Program-made: the position numbers and the translations under genes
In this document: positions 9,782 through 18,085 of the stretch, piece after piece
Layout of the letters: each line of letters starts with the position of its first letter
Position numbering within the stretch: position 1 is the stretch's first letter
Source of the DNA: Rhodoferax sp. TH121
Lineage (GTDB): Bacteria; Pseudomonadota; Gammaproteobacteria; Burkholderiales; Burkholderiaceae_C
Direction of reading: 5' to 3'
Assembly: GCF_002251855.1 (NCBI RefSeq)
Contig: NZ_NOXW01000017.1
Span: 86,380 to 150,379 of the forward strand
DNA length: 64,000 nt
The notes under the pieces: model-generated
Database searches by the model: none
What the model saw: only the letters and a program-made list of their open reading frames with translations
What the model was told of the DNA's origin: nothing

Positions 9782-10593
9782 TGCACCACGCCGGGGAACG
9801 CCTCAAGATCGCAGTGAGTGCATGCTTCATGCACCCGGACCCGGCGCGTGCCGCGTTTGCCAAGAAGACGCTCAACTACGTGGAGCTGTCGGTACCGCAA
9901 TGGCTCATGTCCGGTGGCGCGCTGCCGGTGATGGTGCCGTCGCCCATGGGCGACACGGGGCGCGGCAGCGTCACGCTGGACGACTACGCGCAGTGGCTCG
10001 ATGGGCTGGTGCTGCACGGCGGTGCCGACCTGTGGCCGGGCAGCTATGGCGAGGCGCCGATTGATGCGCGCTGGCAGGGGGACAAGGTGCGTGATGCCTA
10101 CGAGATGGCGCTGGTCAAGGCCTTTGTGGCTGCGGGCAAGCCGGTGTTTGGCATCTGCCGCGGCCTGCAGCTCATCAACGCCACCTATGGCGGCACCCTG
10201 GTGCAGGACATCCCCACCCAGCGCCCACAGGCCCTGCAGCACCGCGATGCCGACCGGTATGACCTGAACTTCCACCAGCTTGAATTAGTGCCAAAAACCC
10301 GCCTGAGCCAGCTTCTGGATTGCGCAAGCAGCTACAAAATCAATAGCGTTCACCACCAGTGCATCAAGGACCTGGCGCCCGGTTTCGAGGTCGAGGCGCG
10401 TTGCCCGGACGACGGCACCATCGAAGCCATCCGCGCCACGGGGCCGGACTGGATCGCTGCCGTGCAGTGGCACCCCGAGTTCCACAAACCCGAGCACGGT
10501 ACCTTGGACGACACGCCGCTCTTGCATGATTTTCTGGCCCAGGCGCACGCGGTGCGTGCGGCGGCCAGCCCAACCCTTTCTCCTGAACTTTGA
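9781..10593 (+). CDS. gamma-glutamyl amide hydrolase, PuuD-type class I glutamine amidotransferase
   Basis: About 270 residues of the peptidase C26/PuuD family. The nucleophile elbow is FGICRGLQLINATYGG, and the His/Glu pair is in VQWHPEF near the C-terminus. It should release glutamate from a gamma-glutamyl amide, here probably gamma-glutamylglycine, giving glycine. A short stretch near base 10320, encoding LLDCASSYKINSVHHQ, comes from a dispersed repeat copy read in frame; the reading frame continues normally through it. An alternative GTG start lies one codon upstream at 9778. Confidence 0.83.
   Translation: MHHAGERLKIAVSACFMHPDPARAAFAKKTLNYVELSVPQWLMSGGALPVMVPSPMGDTGRGSVTLDDYAQWLDGLVLHGGADLWPGSYGEAPIDARWQGDKVRDAYEMALVKAFVAAGKPVFGICRGLQLINATYGGTLVQDIPTQRPQALQHRDADRYDLNFHQLELVPKTRLSQLLDCASSYKINSVHHQCIKDLAPGFEVEARCPDDGTIEAIRATGPDWIAAVQWHPEFHKPEHGTLDDTPLLHDFLAQAHAVRAAASPTLSPEL
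10319..10348. repeat. dispersed palindromic element, half copy inside puuD-like gene
   Basis: On the minus strand it reads GCTATTGATTTTGTAGCTGC followed by TTGCGCA, matching the first hairpin plus the TGCGCA spacer of the element seen at 21813, 28291 and 59058. It is translated in frame as part of the hydrolase. Confidence 0.55.
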
Positions 10594-10601
10594 GTACCCC
10601 C

Positions 10602-11975
10602 ATGAGCCAACTCGCCATCCACAACCCGGCCACCGGCCACCTCATCACCACCCTGGGCGCGGACGATGCCACCACCGTGGCCGCCAAAGCCGCGCGTGCC
10701 CGTGCTGCGCAAGCCCGCTGGGCCGCAAAACCGCTGGCCGATCGCAAGGCCTGCATCACGGCTTTTCGGGCCGGGGTGGTGCACGACTTGGAGTCCTTGG
10801 CCTTCACCATGACACGTGAGACGGGCAAGCCCATCAAGATGTCGCGCAACGAGCTCAACGGCTTACTCGGCCGTCTCGACTTCTTTCTGGCCGAGGCCGA
10901 CGCCACGCTGGCCACCGAAACCGTGTTTGCCGACGGTGGCATGACCGAGCAGATCCAGCACACGCCGCTGGGGGTAGTGGCCAATATCTCGGCCTGGAAC
11001 TACCCTTGGTTTGTCGGCTGCAACGTCATCGTGCCCGCCCTGCTGACTGGCAATACCGTGCTCTACAAACCCTCGGAGTACGCCACCCTCACCGGGCTGG
11101 AAATCACGCGCCTGCTGCACAAGGCCGGCGTGCCGGAAGACGTACTGATTTGCCTGGTGGGCGGTGGTGCCGTGGGTGCTGCGCTCTTGGAGCAAAAGGT
11201 GGACGGCGTGTTCTTCACGGGCTCTTACGCCACCGGCGCGCGCATTGCGCAAACAGTGGGCAGCAAGTTCGTGAAATTGCAGCTGGAGCTGGGGGGCAAG
11301 GACCCCACCTATGTGTGCGACGACGCCAATGTGCAAGTGGCCGCCGAGAGCCTTGCCGATGGCGCCATGTACAACACCGGGCAGAGCTGCTGCTCGGTGG
11401 AGCGGGTCTATGTGCACGAGAAGGTGTACGACCAGTTTGTGCAGGCCTTTGTCGCTACCGTCAACTCCTTCAAGACCGGTGACCCCGCGGCCGAGGACAC
11501 CTACATCGGTGCGATCACCCGCGCGCCGCAGCTCGATGTGCTGCAGGCCCAGGTGGACGACGCCAAGGCCAAGGGCGCCACGCTGCATACGGGAGGCCAC
11601 CGCGGCACCGGCGAGGGCAACTGGTTTGAACCTACCGTGTTCTCCAATGTGAACCACAGCATGGAAATCATGCGCGAGGAAAGTTTTGGCCCGGTCATTG
11701 GCATCCAGAAAGTGGCCAGCGATGCCGAGGCCGTCAAGCTGATGAACGACACGCGCTATGGCCTGACGGCCGGTGTCTTCACGCCCAACGAGGCGCGGGC
11801 CAAGGCGGTGCTGGAACAGGTGAACGCGGGCACCGTCTACTGGAACTGCTGCGACCGCGTGAGCCCGCGCCTGCCCTGGAGCGGCCATGGTGACTCGGGC
11901 GTGGGTCTTACGCTGTCCACCTACGGCATCCAGACCTTCACGCGGCCCAAGGCCTGGCATCTGCGCAAGGCCTGA
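10602..11975 (+). CDS. aldehyde dehydrogenase of the ethanolamine cluster
   Basis: 457-residue NAD(P)-dependent aldehyde dehydrogenase. The key motifs are ISAWNYPWFVGCN, LELGGKDPTYV (Glu) and NTGQSCCSVERVYV, where two adjacent Cys occupy the nucleophile position. SFGPVIGIQKV and LPWSGHGDSGVG follow. The ATG at 10602 lies 8 bp after the preceding stop; a TTG at 10590 is less likely. In the proposed route it oxidises gamma-glutamyl-aminoacetaldehyde to gamma-glutamylglycine. It is the last gene of the cluster and converges on a polyamine-type ABC operon. Confidence 0.83.
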   Translation: MSQLAIHNPATGHLITTLGADDATTVAAKAARARAAQARWAAKPLADRKACITAFRAGVVHDLESLAFTMTRETGKPIKMSRNELNGLLGRLDFFLAEADATLATETVFADGGMTEQIQHTPLGVVANISAWNYPWFVGCNVIVPALLTGNTVLYKPSEYATLTGLEITRLLHKAGVPEDVLICLVGGGAVGAALLEQKVDGVFFTGSYATGARIAQTVGSKFVKLQLELGGKDPTYVCDDANVQVAAESLADGAMYNTGQSCCSVERVYVHEKVYDQFVQAFVATVNSFKTGDPAAEDTYIGAITRAPQLDVLQAQVDDAKAKGATLHTGGHRGTGEGNWFEPTVFSNVNHSMEIMREESFGPVIGIQKVASDAEAVKLMNDTRYGLTAGVFTPNEARAKAVLEQVNAGTVYWNCCDRVSPRLPWSGHGDSGVGLTLSTYGIQTFTRPKAWHLRKA

Positions 11976-11997
11976 GCCCCGCGTGCTGCTCAGAAGC

Positions 11998-12861
11998 TCA
12001 GCGCTCCTGCGGAGCGTCTGAGCGCTTGAGCAGGGTGAGCGCCAGCACGGCCGACGCCACCATCAGGAACAGGCTCACCGCATTGAGCACCGGGGTGGCG
12101 CCTTCGCGCATACGGCCATACATCATCACCGTCAGTGGTGCGTCGGAGCCCACCAGCATCAAGGTGGTGTTGAAGTTCTCAAACGACATGAGGAACGAAA
12201 TGGCCGCCGCGCCAATCAGCGCAGGCTTGAGGTAGGGCAGCGTGATGGTGGTGAGCACCGCAAATCGCGAGGCGCCCAGGTTGTAGGCCGCTTCTTCCAG
12301 CGTGATGTCAAAGCGCTTGAGTCGGGCCGAGATGGTGAGCGTGGCAATCGACGCGATGTAGGCAAACTGCCCCAGCACCACCAGTGGCAGGCCGGGCCGC
12401 AAAAACTCCAGCTCCAGACCCCACAGGTCGTCCGCCAGGTTGGCCACACGGCTGGCCAGTGCCAGGATGGAGATACCCAGGATGACCCCCGGAATCACCA
12501 GCGGCGCCAGCATCAACATGCTCAGGGCTTGTTTGCCGCGGAACTGGGTGCGCTCGATGAGAAATGCATTGGCCGTGCCCACGAGGACCGACAGCAGCGT
12601 GACCCAGCAGGCCACCACCACGCTGGTCCACAGGCTGCCCAAGAGCGCGGTGTCGGCAAACAGACCACGGCGCGGACCGTCGGCGCCGCCCAGAAACCAG
12701 TCCAGCGTAAAGCCGTTCCAGGGCGGTGCGGGGTAGGGCGCGTTGTTGAATGCAAACACTGCCACCACGGCCAGCGGCAAAAACAGAAAGGCAAAGAACA
12801 GCACACCGTAGACCACGGTGCTGGCGCGCAGCCAAGCGGGGCGGGGGAGTGAGGGGATCAT
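11998..12861 (-). CDS. spermidine/putrescine-type ABC transporter permease (PotC-like)
   Basis: 287-residue inner-membrane permease with about six transmembrane segments and the binding-protein-dependent EAA region (LEEAAYNLGASRF, then TLPYLKPALIG). It is the last gene of a four-gene minus-strand operon (binding protein, ATPase, PotB-like, PotC-like) and overlaps the preceding permease by 4 bp. Family assignment is firm; substrate is not. Beside an ethanolamine/gamma-glutamyl cluster, an amine such as putrescine, spermidine or a betaine-like compound is plausible. Confidence 0.83.
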   Translation of the reverse strand: MIPSLPRPAWLRASTVVYGVLFFAFLFLPLAVVAVFAFNNAPYPAPPWNGFTLDWFLGGADGPRRGLFADTALLGSLWTSVVVACWVTLLSVLVGTANAFLIERTQFRGKQALSMLMLAPLVIPGVILGISILALASRVANLADDLWGLELEFLRPGLPLVVLGQFAYIASIATLTISARLKRFDITLEEAAYNLGASRFAVLTTITLPYLKPALIGAAAISFLMSFENFNTTLMLVGSDAPLTVMMYGRMREGATPVLNAVSLFLMVASAVLALTLLKRSDAPQER

Positions 12862-13742
12862 GTGCGTTGCATCACTTCACCAAATTTCTGGCCCGAGAGC
12901 TTGAGCCCCAGCCACACCAGGCCCGTGCTCAGCGCCAGCAGCAGGAAACCAAACGCGGCACCCTGTTCCCAGTTGAAGCGGGTGATGAACTGAGTGTAGA
13001 TTTGCTCGGTAAACCAGAGGGAGTTTTTGCCACCCAGCAGGGTGGGCGTGAGGTAGTTGCCCAGCGTGAGCATGAACACCACAATGCAGCCCGCCACCAT
13101 GCCCGGTGCGGCATGCGGAATGATGATGTGACGCAGGATGGACCAGCCATTGCCGCCCAGGTCGTAGGCCGCCTCGATCAAGGAGTCGTCCAGGCTCTCC
13201 AGCGCGCTGATCAGCGGGATCACCATGAACAGCATGCTGGTGTAGACCAAGCCGACGAGGATGGTCGCGTCGTGGTACAGCATTTCCACCGGGGCGGGGG
13301 TGACGCCCAGCCACACCAGAATGCCCGGCAACACACCCGACTCGCGTAGCAGAATCATCCAGCCCAGCGTGCGCACCGTCTCGCTCACCCAGAAGGGAAT
13401 CAGGCACAGCACAAACAGCAGCGCCTTGCTACGTCCGCGCGCGATTTTCGCAATCGTCCAGGCGATCGGAAACGCCATCAGCAGCGTGATGGCCGTGGCA
13501 ATCAGCGACATCACGGCCGTGCGCACAAAGGTGCGCCAGTACAGCGGCTCGTCAATGAAGGTCAGGTACTGCGCCAGGCTGGGCTCGTAGACCCGGGGTG
13601 CGACCCGTGCGCGCAGCGACAGCACCGCCAGCTCTGCGTGCGGCAGGATGATCAGCCCCAGCAGCCAGAGCAGGGCCGGTGCCAGCAACAGCATGCCCAG
13701 CAGCCGGGCCATGGTGCTGCGTGGCACGCCTTCAGCCAGCAT
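12858..13742 (-). CDS. spermidine/putrescine-type ABC transporter permease (PotB-like)
   Basis: About 294 residues from the ATG at 13742, which overlaps the ATPase stop; longer in-frame extensions upstream run antiparallel into the ATPase frame and look spurious. Hydrophobic segments start at LLGMLLLAPALLWLLGLIIL. The EAA loop is IEAAYDLGGNGWSILRHIIIP, which contacts the ATPase. It pairs with the following permease as the membrane channel of the importer. Confidence 0.83.
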   Translation of the reverse strand: MLAEGVPRSTMARLLGMLLLAPALLWLLGLIILPHAELAVLSLRARVAPRVYEPSLAQYLTFIDEPLYWRTFVRTAVMSLIATAITLLMAFPIAWTIAKIARGRSKALLFVLCLIPFWVSETVRTLGWMILLRESGVLPGILVWLGVTPAPVEMLYHDATILVGLVYTSMLFMVIPLISALESLDDSLIEAAYDLGGNGWSILRHIIIPHAAPGMVAGCIVVFMLTLGNYLTPTLLGGKNSLWFTEQIYTQFITRFNWEQGAAFGFLLLALSTGLVWLGLKLSGQKFGEVMQRT

Positions 13743-14862
13743 AAGCCTGTGCCTGTGCGGCAAAACACACGGCGCGCTGCGGGTCAAAGCCAAACACCAC
13801 GTCCTCACCGGCACGCAGGTCGGCGAATTGGCCGGTCTGTGGCAATGCGATGCGGAACTCAGTGCCGCTGTGCTTTTCGCGCAGCAGCACTGCCGAGTTG
13901 GCACCGTCGAATAGCAGGCTCTCCACCACACCAGTGAAGTGCGGCATGCCGGTCGCTATGAATTCAGTAGCTGCTCGCGCCAGTCTGGCAACCTCAGGGC
14001 GCACAAACGCCTCTACGGCATCGCCCGCCTTGATATGCGTATGGCCATGGGCCGCCCGCGCATGCAGCGCCAGTCCACTGGCCGTAGCCACCTGCACCAC
14101 ATCGCCTTGCACGCCCACGGCCTTGCCCACCAAGCGGTTGTTGGCACCCACAAAGCCCGCCACAAACGGGGTGTGGGGCTCGTAGTACAGTGCCTGTGGT
14201 GTGCCCAGCTGCTCAAAGCGGCCATGGTTCATCACCGCCACATGGTCCGACAGCACCAAGGCTTCGGACTGGTCATGCGTGATGTAGACAAAGGTGGTGC
14301 CAAACGCCGCCTGCAGCTGCTTGAGCTCGATCTTCATGTGCTCGCGCAGCTTCAGGTCCAGCGCGCCCAGCGGTTCGTCCAGCAGCAAGAGCGTGGGCTC
14401 CAGCACCAGGCTGCGCGCAATGGCCACGCGTTGCTTTTGCCCGCCCGAGAGCTGGTCCACCCGCTTGGCCTGCGCACCGGGCAGGCTCACGCGTTCCAGC
14501 ATCTCGCCCACGCGGCGCTTGATCTCGTCAGCCGCCACACCGCGGCGCGCCAGGCCGTAGCCTACGTTCTCGCCGACCGTCATCATGGGGAACAGCGCCA
14601 GGTGCTGGAACACCATGTTCACCGGCCGCTGGTTGGGCGGCACGCCGTTCATGGGTTTGCCGCCTATGCGGATCTCGCCCGCGTCAGGTTGGATAAAGCC
14701 CGCCACCATGCGCAAGAGCGTGGTCTTGCCGCAGCCGGACGGTCCCAGGATGGAAAAGAACGACCCGCGTTGCACGGTGAACGACAGGTCGTCCACCGCG
14801 GCAAACGCGCCGTAGCGTTTGGCAACGCCTACGGCTTCAAGGTCAATGGTGGCGGCGCTCAA
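13732..14862 (-). CDS. ABC transporter ATP-binding protein (PotA-like)
   Basis: 376-residue cytoplasmic ATPase. Walker A is GPSGCGKTT, the signature LSGGQKQRVAIARSL, Walker B LLLDEPLGALD, and a C-terminal TOBE-type regulatory region follows residue 250. No ATG lies near the N-terminus. The frame opens only after a TAA four codons upstream, so the TTG at 14862 is the likely start, ten bases after the binding-protein stop. The C-terminal region around base 13965 (RAATEFIATG) coincides with a copy of the dispersed palindromic element, read in frame. Confidence 0.83.
   Translation of the reverse strand: MSAATIDLEAVGVAKRYGAFAAVDDLSFTVQRGSFFSILGPSGCGKTTLLRMVAGFIQPDAGEIRIGGKPMNGVPPNQRPVNMVFQHLALFPMMTVGENVGYGLARRGVAADEIKRRVGEMLERVSLPGAQAKRVDQLSGGQKQRVAIARSLVLEPTLLLLDEPLGALDLKLREHMKIELKQLQAAFGTTFVYITHDQSEALVLSDHVAVMNHGRFEQLGTPQALYYEPHTPFVAGFVGANNRLVGKAVGVQGDVVQVATASGLALHARAAHGHTHIKAGDAVEAFVRPEVARLARAATEFIATGMPHFTGVVESLLFDGANSAVLLREKHSGTEFRIALPQTGQFADLRAGEDVVFGFDPQRAVCFAAQAQAYAG
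13954..13984. repeat. dispersed palindromic element, partial copy inside potA-like gene
   Basis: Plus strand GCTATGAATTCAGTAGCTGC followed by TCGCGC, the same layout as the copies at 21813 and 28291. It lies in the coding sequence of the ATPase without breaking the frame. Confidence 0.5.
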
Positions 14863-14871
14863 CGCTACCGC

Positions 14872-15939
14872 TTAGTTGGCAGCCTTGATGCGGTCGAGCA
14901 CGCGACCTTCGATCTCTTCAATGCCAGCGGGCACAGCGGGGTACCACTTGATGTTCTTCAGTGCCGCTTCGGGGAAGCTGGCCGCAAACTGCGCCTTGAG
15001 CTTGGCGTCCATCATCTGGTCCGCGCCCTTGGAGGCGGTGAAGTTGCCAGCCGAGCCAGCCACCTTGGCAGCAATCTCGGGGCGCATGTTGAAGTTGATC
15101 CAGGCGTAGGCTGCCGCGTCGTTCTTGCCCTTGGCGGGGATAGCGAAGGTGTCAATCCAGCCCATGGCGCCCGCCTTGGGGGCGATGAACTGGATCTCGG
15201 CCTTCTCGTTGTTGAGCTTCCAGCCGCCCGTGTCCCACATCATGGCGCCCACAATTTCACCAGCACGCATGCCGTTGAGCAACTGGTCCTTGTTGTCCCA
15301 GTAGAACTTCACGTTGGGCTTGCAGGCAATCATCGTTTTGCCCACTTCATCCATCAGCGCGGTATAGGCCTTGGCATCGTTGTACAGCGCAAAGGGGTTC
15401 TTGCCAGCGGCAAATGCAAAGGCCAGCAGCGTGGGGCGCTTCAGGCGGTAGGCCACCTTGCCTTTGTAGTCGGCCTTGCACAGGTCGATGTAGTCCGCCA
15501 TCTGGGCCAGCTTGGTGTTCACCACCAGGCCATCAGTGCCCCAGATGTGGGGCAGGCCGTAGACCTTGCCGTCCACCGTGGTGTTGCCCTTGGTGGCGTC
15601 CAGCATGGAGGGGATGAACAGCTCGCTCTTGAGCTTGCTCAGGTCCAGTGGTTTGTAGATGCCAAATTCTTTTTGCGGGCCGGCAATGCGGTCTTGCGAA
15701 GGTTGGGCCAGGTCGAAGCCAGCGCCGCCCGTGGCGCGCAGCTTGGAAATCATCTCTTCGTTGTTGGACAAGGTCAGCTCCACCTTGTAGCCGGTTTCCT
15801 TCTCAAACTGTGCCACTACCGCTGCCGGCGCGTAGTCGGCCCACGTGAGCAGACGCAGCGTTTTTTCTTGGGCCATGGCGGAACCGCCGAACACCAGAGT
15901 TACGACGGCAGCAGCAATAGAAGCACGTTTGAAAGTCAT
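14872..15939 (-). CDS. periplasmic spermidine/putrescine-type substrate-binding protein (PotD-like)
   Basis: 355-residue extracytoplasmic binding protein. A signal peptide ends SAMAQ. The mature part begins KTLRLLTWADYAPAAVVAQF, the typical PotD/PotF opening with the conserved Trp-Ala-Asp-Tyr. AAGGA precedes the ATG. It heads the minus-strand importer operon. The ligand is probably a polyamine or related cationic amine. Positively charged sugars or iron are handled by cousins of this family, so the substrate is an inference. Confidence 0.83.
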   Translation of the reverse strand: MTFKRASIAAAVVTLVFGGSAMAQEKTLRLLTWADYAPAAVVAQFEKETGYKVELTLSNNEEMISKLRATGGAGFDLAQPSQDRIAGPQKEFGIYKPLDLSKLKSELFIPSMLDATKGNTTVDGKVYGLPHIWGTDGLVVNTKLAQMADYIDLCKADYKGKVAYRLKRPTLLAFAFAAGKNPFALYNDAKAYTALMDEVGKTMIACKPNVKFYWDNKDQLLNGMRAGEIVGAMMWDTGGWKLNNEKAEIQFIAPKAGAMGWIDTFAIPAKGKNDAAAYAWINFNMRPEIAAKVAGSAGNFTASKGADQMMDAKLKAQFAASFPEAALKNIKWYPAVPAGIEEIEGRVLDRIKAAN

Positions 15940-16142
15940 GGAATCGTCCTTGAAGTGGATGGAAGTTTTGGCCAGAAGTGGCCAAACCCTTCGGAGATTA
16001 AGACAGCGAGGTGACAGTTATATGTCAAGCGATGCACTGGCACAAGCCTGATTTCCACAGGGGTAACAGGCGCACCAATTCGGGCTGCTATCGTTACGGC
16101 CTGAGCCCAATGTGGGGCGCGTTTTGTTCAAAGGAGTGCGTG

Positions 16143-16946
16143 ATGGCAATGGATGTGGTGGACTACGAAATCTTTGGGTCCGAGATGCAATACGTCGAGG
16201 TGGAACTGGACCCTGGCGAGGCCGCGATCGGCGAAGCTGGCGTGATGATGTACATGCAAGAAGGCATCACCATGGACACCATCTTTGGGGACGGTTCGCA
16301 ACAAGGCGGCTTCTTTGGCAAGCTCATGGGCGCGGGCAAACGCCTGCTCACCGGCGAAGGCCTGTTCACCACCGTGTTCCAGAACAGCGGCGCGGGCAAG
16401 CAGCGCGTGGCCTTTGCCGCGCCCTACCCCGGCAAGATCGTGCCCATGGACCTGAGCCAGTTGGGCGGCACCATCATCTGCCAGAAAGACTCCTTCTTGT
16501 GTGCTGCCAAAGGCGTAGCACTGGGGATTGCCTTCCAGAAGAAGCTGGGTGTGGGTCTGTTTGGGGGCGAAGGCTTCATCATGCAAAAGCTCGACGGCGA
16601 TGGCATGGCCTTTGTGCACGCCGGTGGCACGCTGATGGAGCGCACCCTCGCCCCCGGCGAAACGCTGCGGGTGGACACCGGCTGCGTGGTGGCCTTCCAG
16701 CCCACGGTGGACTTTGACATTCAGTTTGTGGGCAAGATCAAGTCCGCCATCTTTGGGGGCGAAGGCCTGTTCTTTGCCACGCTGCGTGGTCCCGGCAAGG
16801 TGTGGCTGCAAAGCCTGCCGCTGTCGCGCTTGGCCAACCGCATCATCTTGTCGGCACCAGCCGCAGGTGGGCGCTCGGCAGACCAGGGCTCGCTCTTGGG
16901 CGCGGGGGTGCTGGGCGGCCTCATTGGCGGCGGCAACGACGACTGA
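16143..16946 (+). CDS. TIGR00266/AIM24 family protein
   Basis: 267-residue protein of the AIM24-like family, whose biochemical role is not settled. It is glycine-rich with repeated beta-strand blocks, for example [21 protein letters not shown] and [20 protein letters not shown]. The ATG at 16143 follows AAGGAG, while upstream in-frame starts lack a site. It is followed 11 bp later by an M48 peptidase, and the two are probably co-transcribed. No signal peptide or membrane segment is evident. Confidence 0.8.
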   Translation: MAMDVVDYEIFGSEMQYVEVELDPGEAAIGEAGVMMYMQEGITMDTIFGDGSQQGGFFGKLMGAGKRLLTGEGLFTTVFQNSGAGKQRVAFAAPYPGKIVPMDLSQLGGTIICQKDSFLCAAKGVALGIAFQKKLGVGLFGGEGFIMQKLDGDGMAFVHAGGTLMERTLAPGETLRVDTGCVVAFQPTVDFDIQFVGKIKSAIFGGEGLFFATLRGPGKVWLQSLPLSRLANRIILSAPAAGGRSADQGSLLGAGVLGGLIGGGNDD

Positions 16947-16957
16947 GCGCACGCGCC

Positions 16958-18076
16958 ATGCATAGCACCAGCAGCACCTTCGGCGGCCGGCTGTTTGCGC
17001 CCGGCCTGGACGGCGTGGGCGTGCCCGCCACCGGCCAGTGGCGCCAGGGGCGGCTGGTGGTGTGCGTGCAAGACGGTGGCGTTGAGCGCGAGTGGCTGGC
17101 GCCCGAGCAGCCCACGCTCAGTGCAGGCGGCTTCAACGCCGCGCAGCTCAGCGTGGCCTGGCCTGCAGAGGGTGGTCAGGTGCAGTTTTTTGTGGATGCG
17201 GGCGCAGCACGCGCTGCTTTTGCGGCAGCCATGCCAGCCACCCTGGCCCAGCCGCACGGCGCCGCCCAGCGCGCGGCACGCGGCGTGGAGCGGCGCTTCA
17301 AGCTCTGGTGGGCTGTGCTGGCTGCGGTGGCCCTGTTGCCGGTGTTGGCCCTGGCCCTGCTGGTACTGCGCGGCGGCGACGTGGTGGACTGGGCTGTGCG
17401 GCAAATCCCACATGCGCAAGAGGCCAAGCTGGGCGACCTGGTGCTGGCGCAAACCCGCGCGCGAATGCGCGTCATCGACAGCGGCCCTGCGGTGGACGCT
17501 GTGAAATACATGGGTGAGCGCCTCACCCCTGGCACCTTGCACCGCTACCGCTGGCTGGTGGTGGACCAGCCCGAGATGAACGCCTTTGCCGCCCCCGGTG
17601 GCGTGGTGGTGGTCTACAGCGGCCTGCTCAAGGGCACCGACACCCCCGAAGAGGCCGCAGGCGTCATCGCCCACGAGGTCGCCCACGCCGAGTTGCGCCA
17701 CGGCCTGCAGGGCATGGTCAAAAGCATGGGCCTGCGGGCCGGTGCGGCTGTGCTGCTGGGCGACTGGAGCGGTGCTGTGCTCAGCGAAGCCACCACCAGC
17801 CTGCTGGAAATGAAGTTTTCCCGCGAAGCCGAAACGGAGGCCGACGCCGAGGGCCTGCGCCGCATGGTGGCCGCCAAGATCAACCCCGAAGGCATGGCCC
17901 GTTTCATGGACAAACTGGCTGCGCAGAGCAAAGATGCAACACCGCCTGCACTGCTGTCCACCCACCCTGCGTCCAGCGAGCGCGCAGCCACGCTGCGTGC
18001 GCTAGCCGCGCAACACCCCGGCCCTTGGGACACGCTGCCGCTGGACTGGGCGGCGGTGAAAGCCAGCCTGCCTTGA
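16958..18076 (+). CDS. M48 family metallopeptidase with membrane anchor
   Basis: 372 residues. The N-terminal quarter is non-conserved. One transmembrane segment near residue 115 (LWWAVLAAVALLPVLALALL) is followed by the M48 domain with the zinc motif HEVAH in GVIAHEVAHAELRHG and a third ligand Glu in EAETEADAEGLRRM. LLSTHPASSERAATL is the usual M48C ending. The catalytic part probably faces the periplasm and may take part in envelope protein quality control, as in BepA or LoiP relatives. It lies directly behind the TIGR00266 gene and converges on the DAHP synthase. Confidence 0.85.
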   Translation: MHSTSSTFGGRLFAPGLDGVGVPATGQWRQGRLVVCVQDGGVEREWLAPEQPTLSAGGFNAAQLSVAWPAEGGQVQFFVDAGAARAAFAAAMPATLAQPHGAAQRAARGVERRFKLWWAVLAAVALLPVLALALLVLRGGDVVDWAVRQIPHAQEAKLGDLVLAQTRARMRVIDSGPAVDAVKYMGERLTPGTLHRYRWLVVDQPEMNAFAAPGGVVVVYSGLLKGTDTPEEAAGVIAHEVAHAELRHGLQGMVKSMGLRAGAAVLLGDWSGAVLSEATTSLLEMKFSREAETEADAEGLRRMVAAKINPEGMARFMDKLAAQSKDATPPALLSTHPASSERAATLRALAAQHPGPWDTLPLDWAAVKASLP

Positions 18077-18085
18077 GGGCCTGGC

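Noticed and set aside
12001..12015. CGCTCC TGC GGAGCG as terminator between converging genes
   Set aside because: It lies inside the PotC-like coding sequence and has no T-run; a 6-bp stem is expected by chance in this GC-rich DNA.
13939..16014. A 691-codon plus-strand open frame antiparallel to the PotA and PotD-like genes
   Set aside because: It mirrors two clear genes, is full of His, Gln and Arg from reversed GC-rich codons, has no ribosome site and no recognisable domain.
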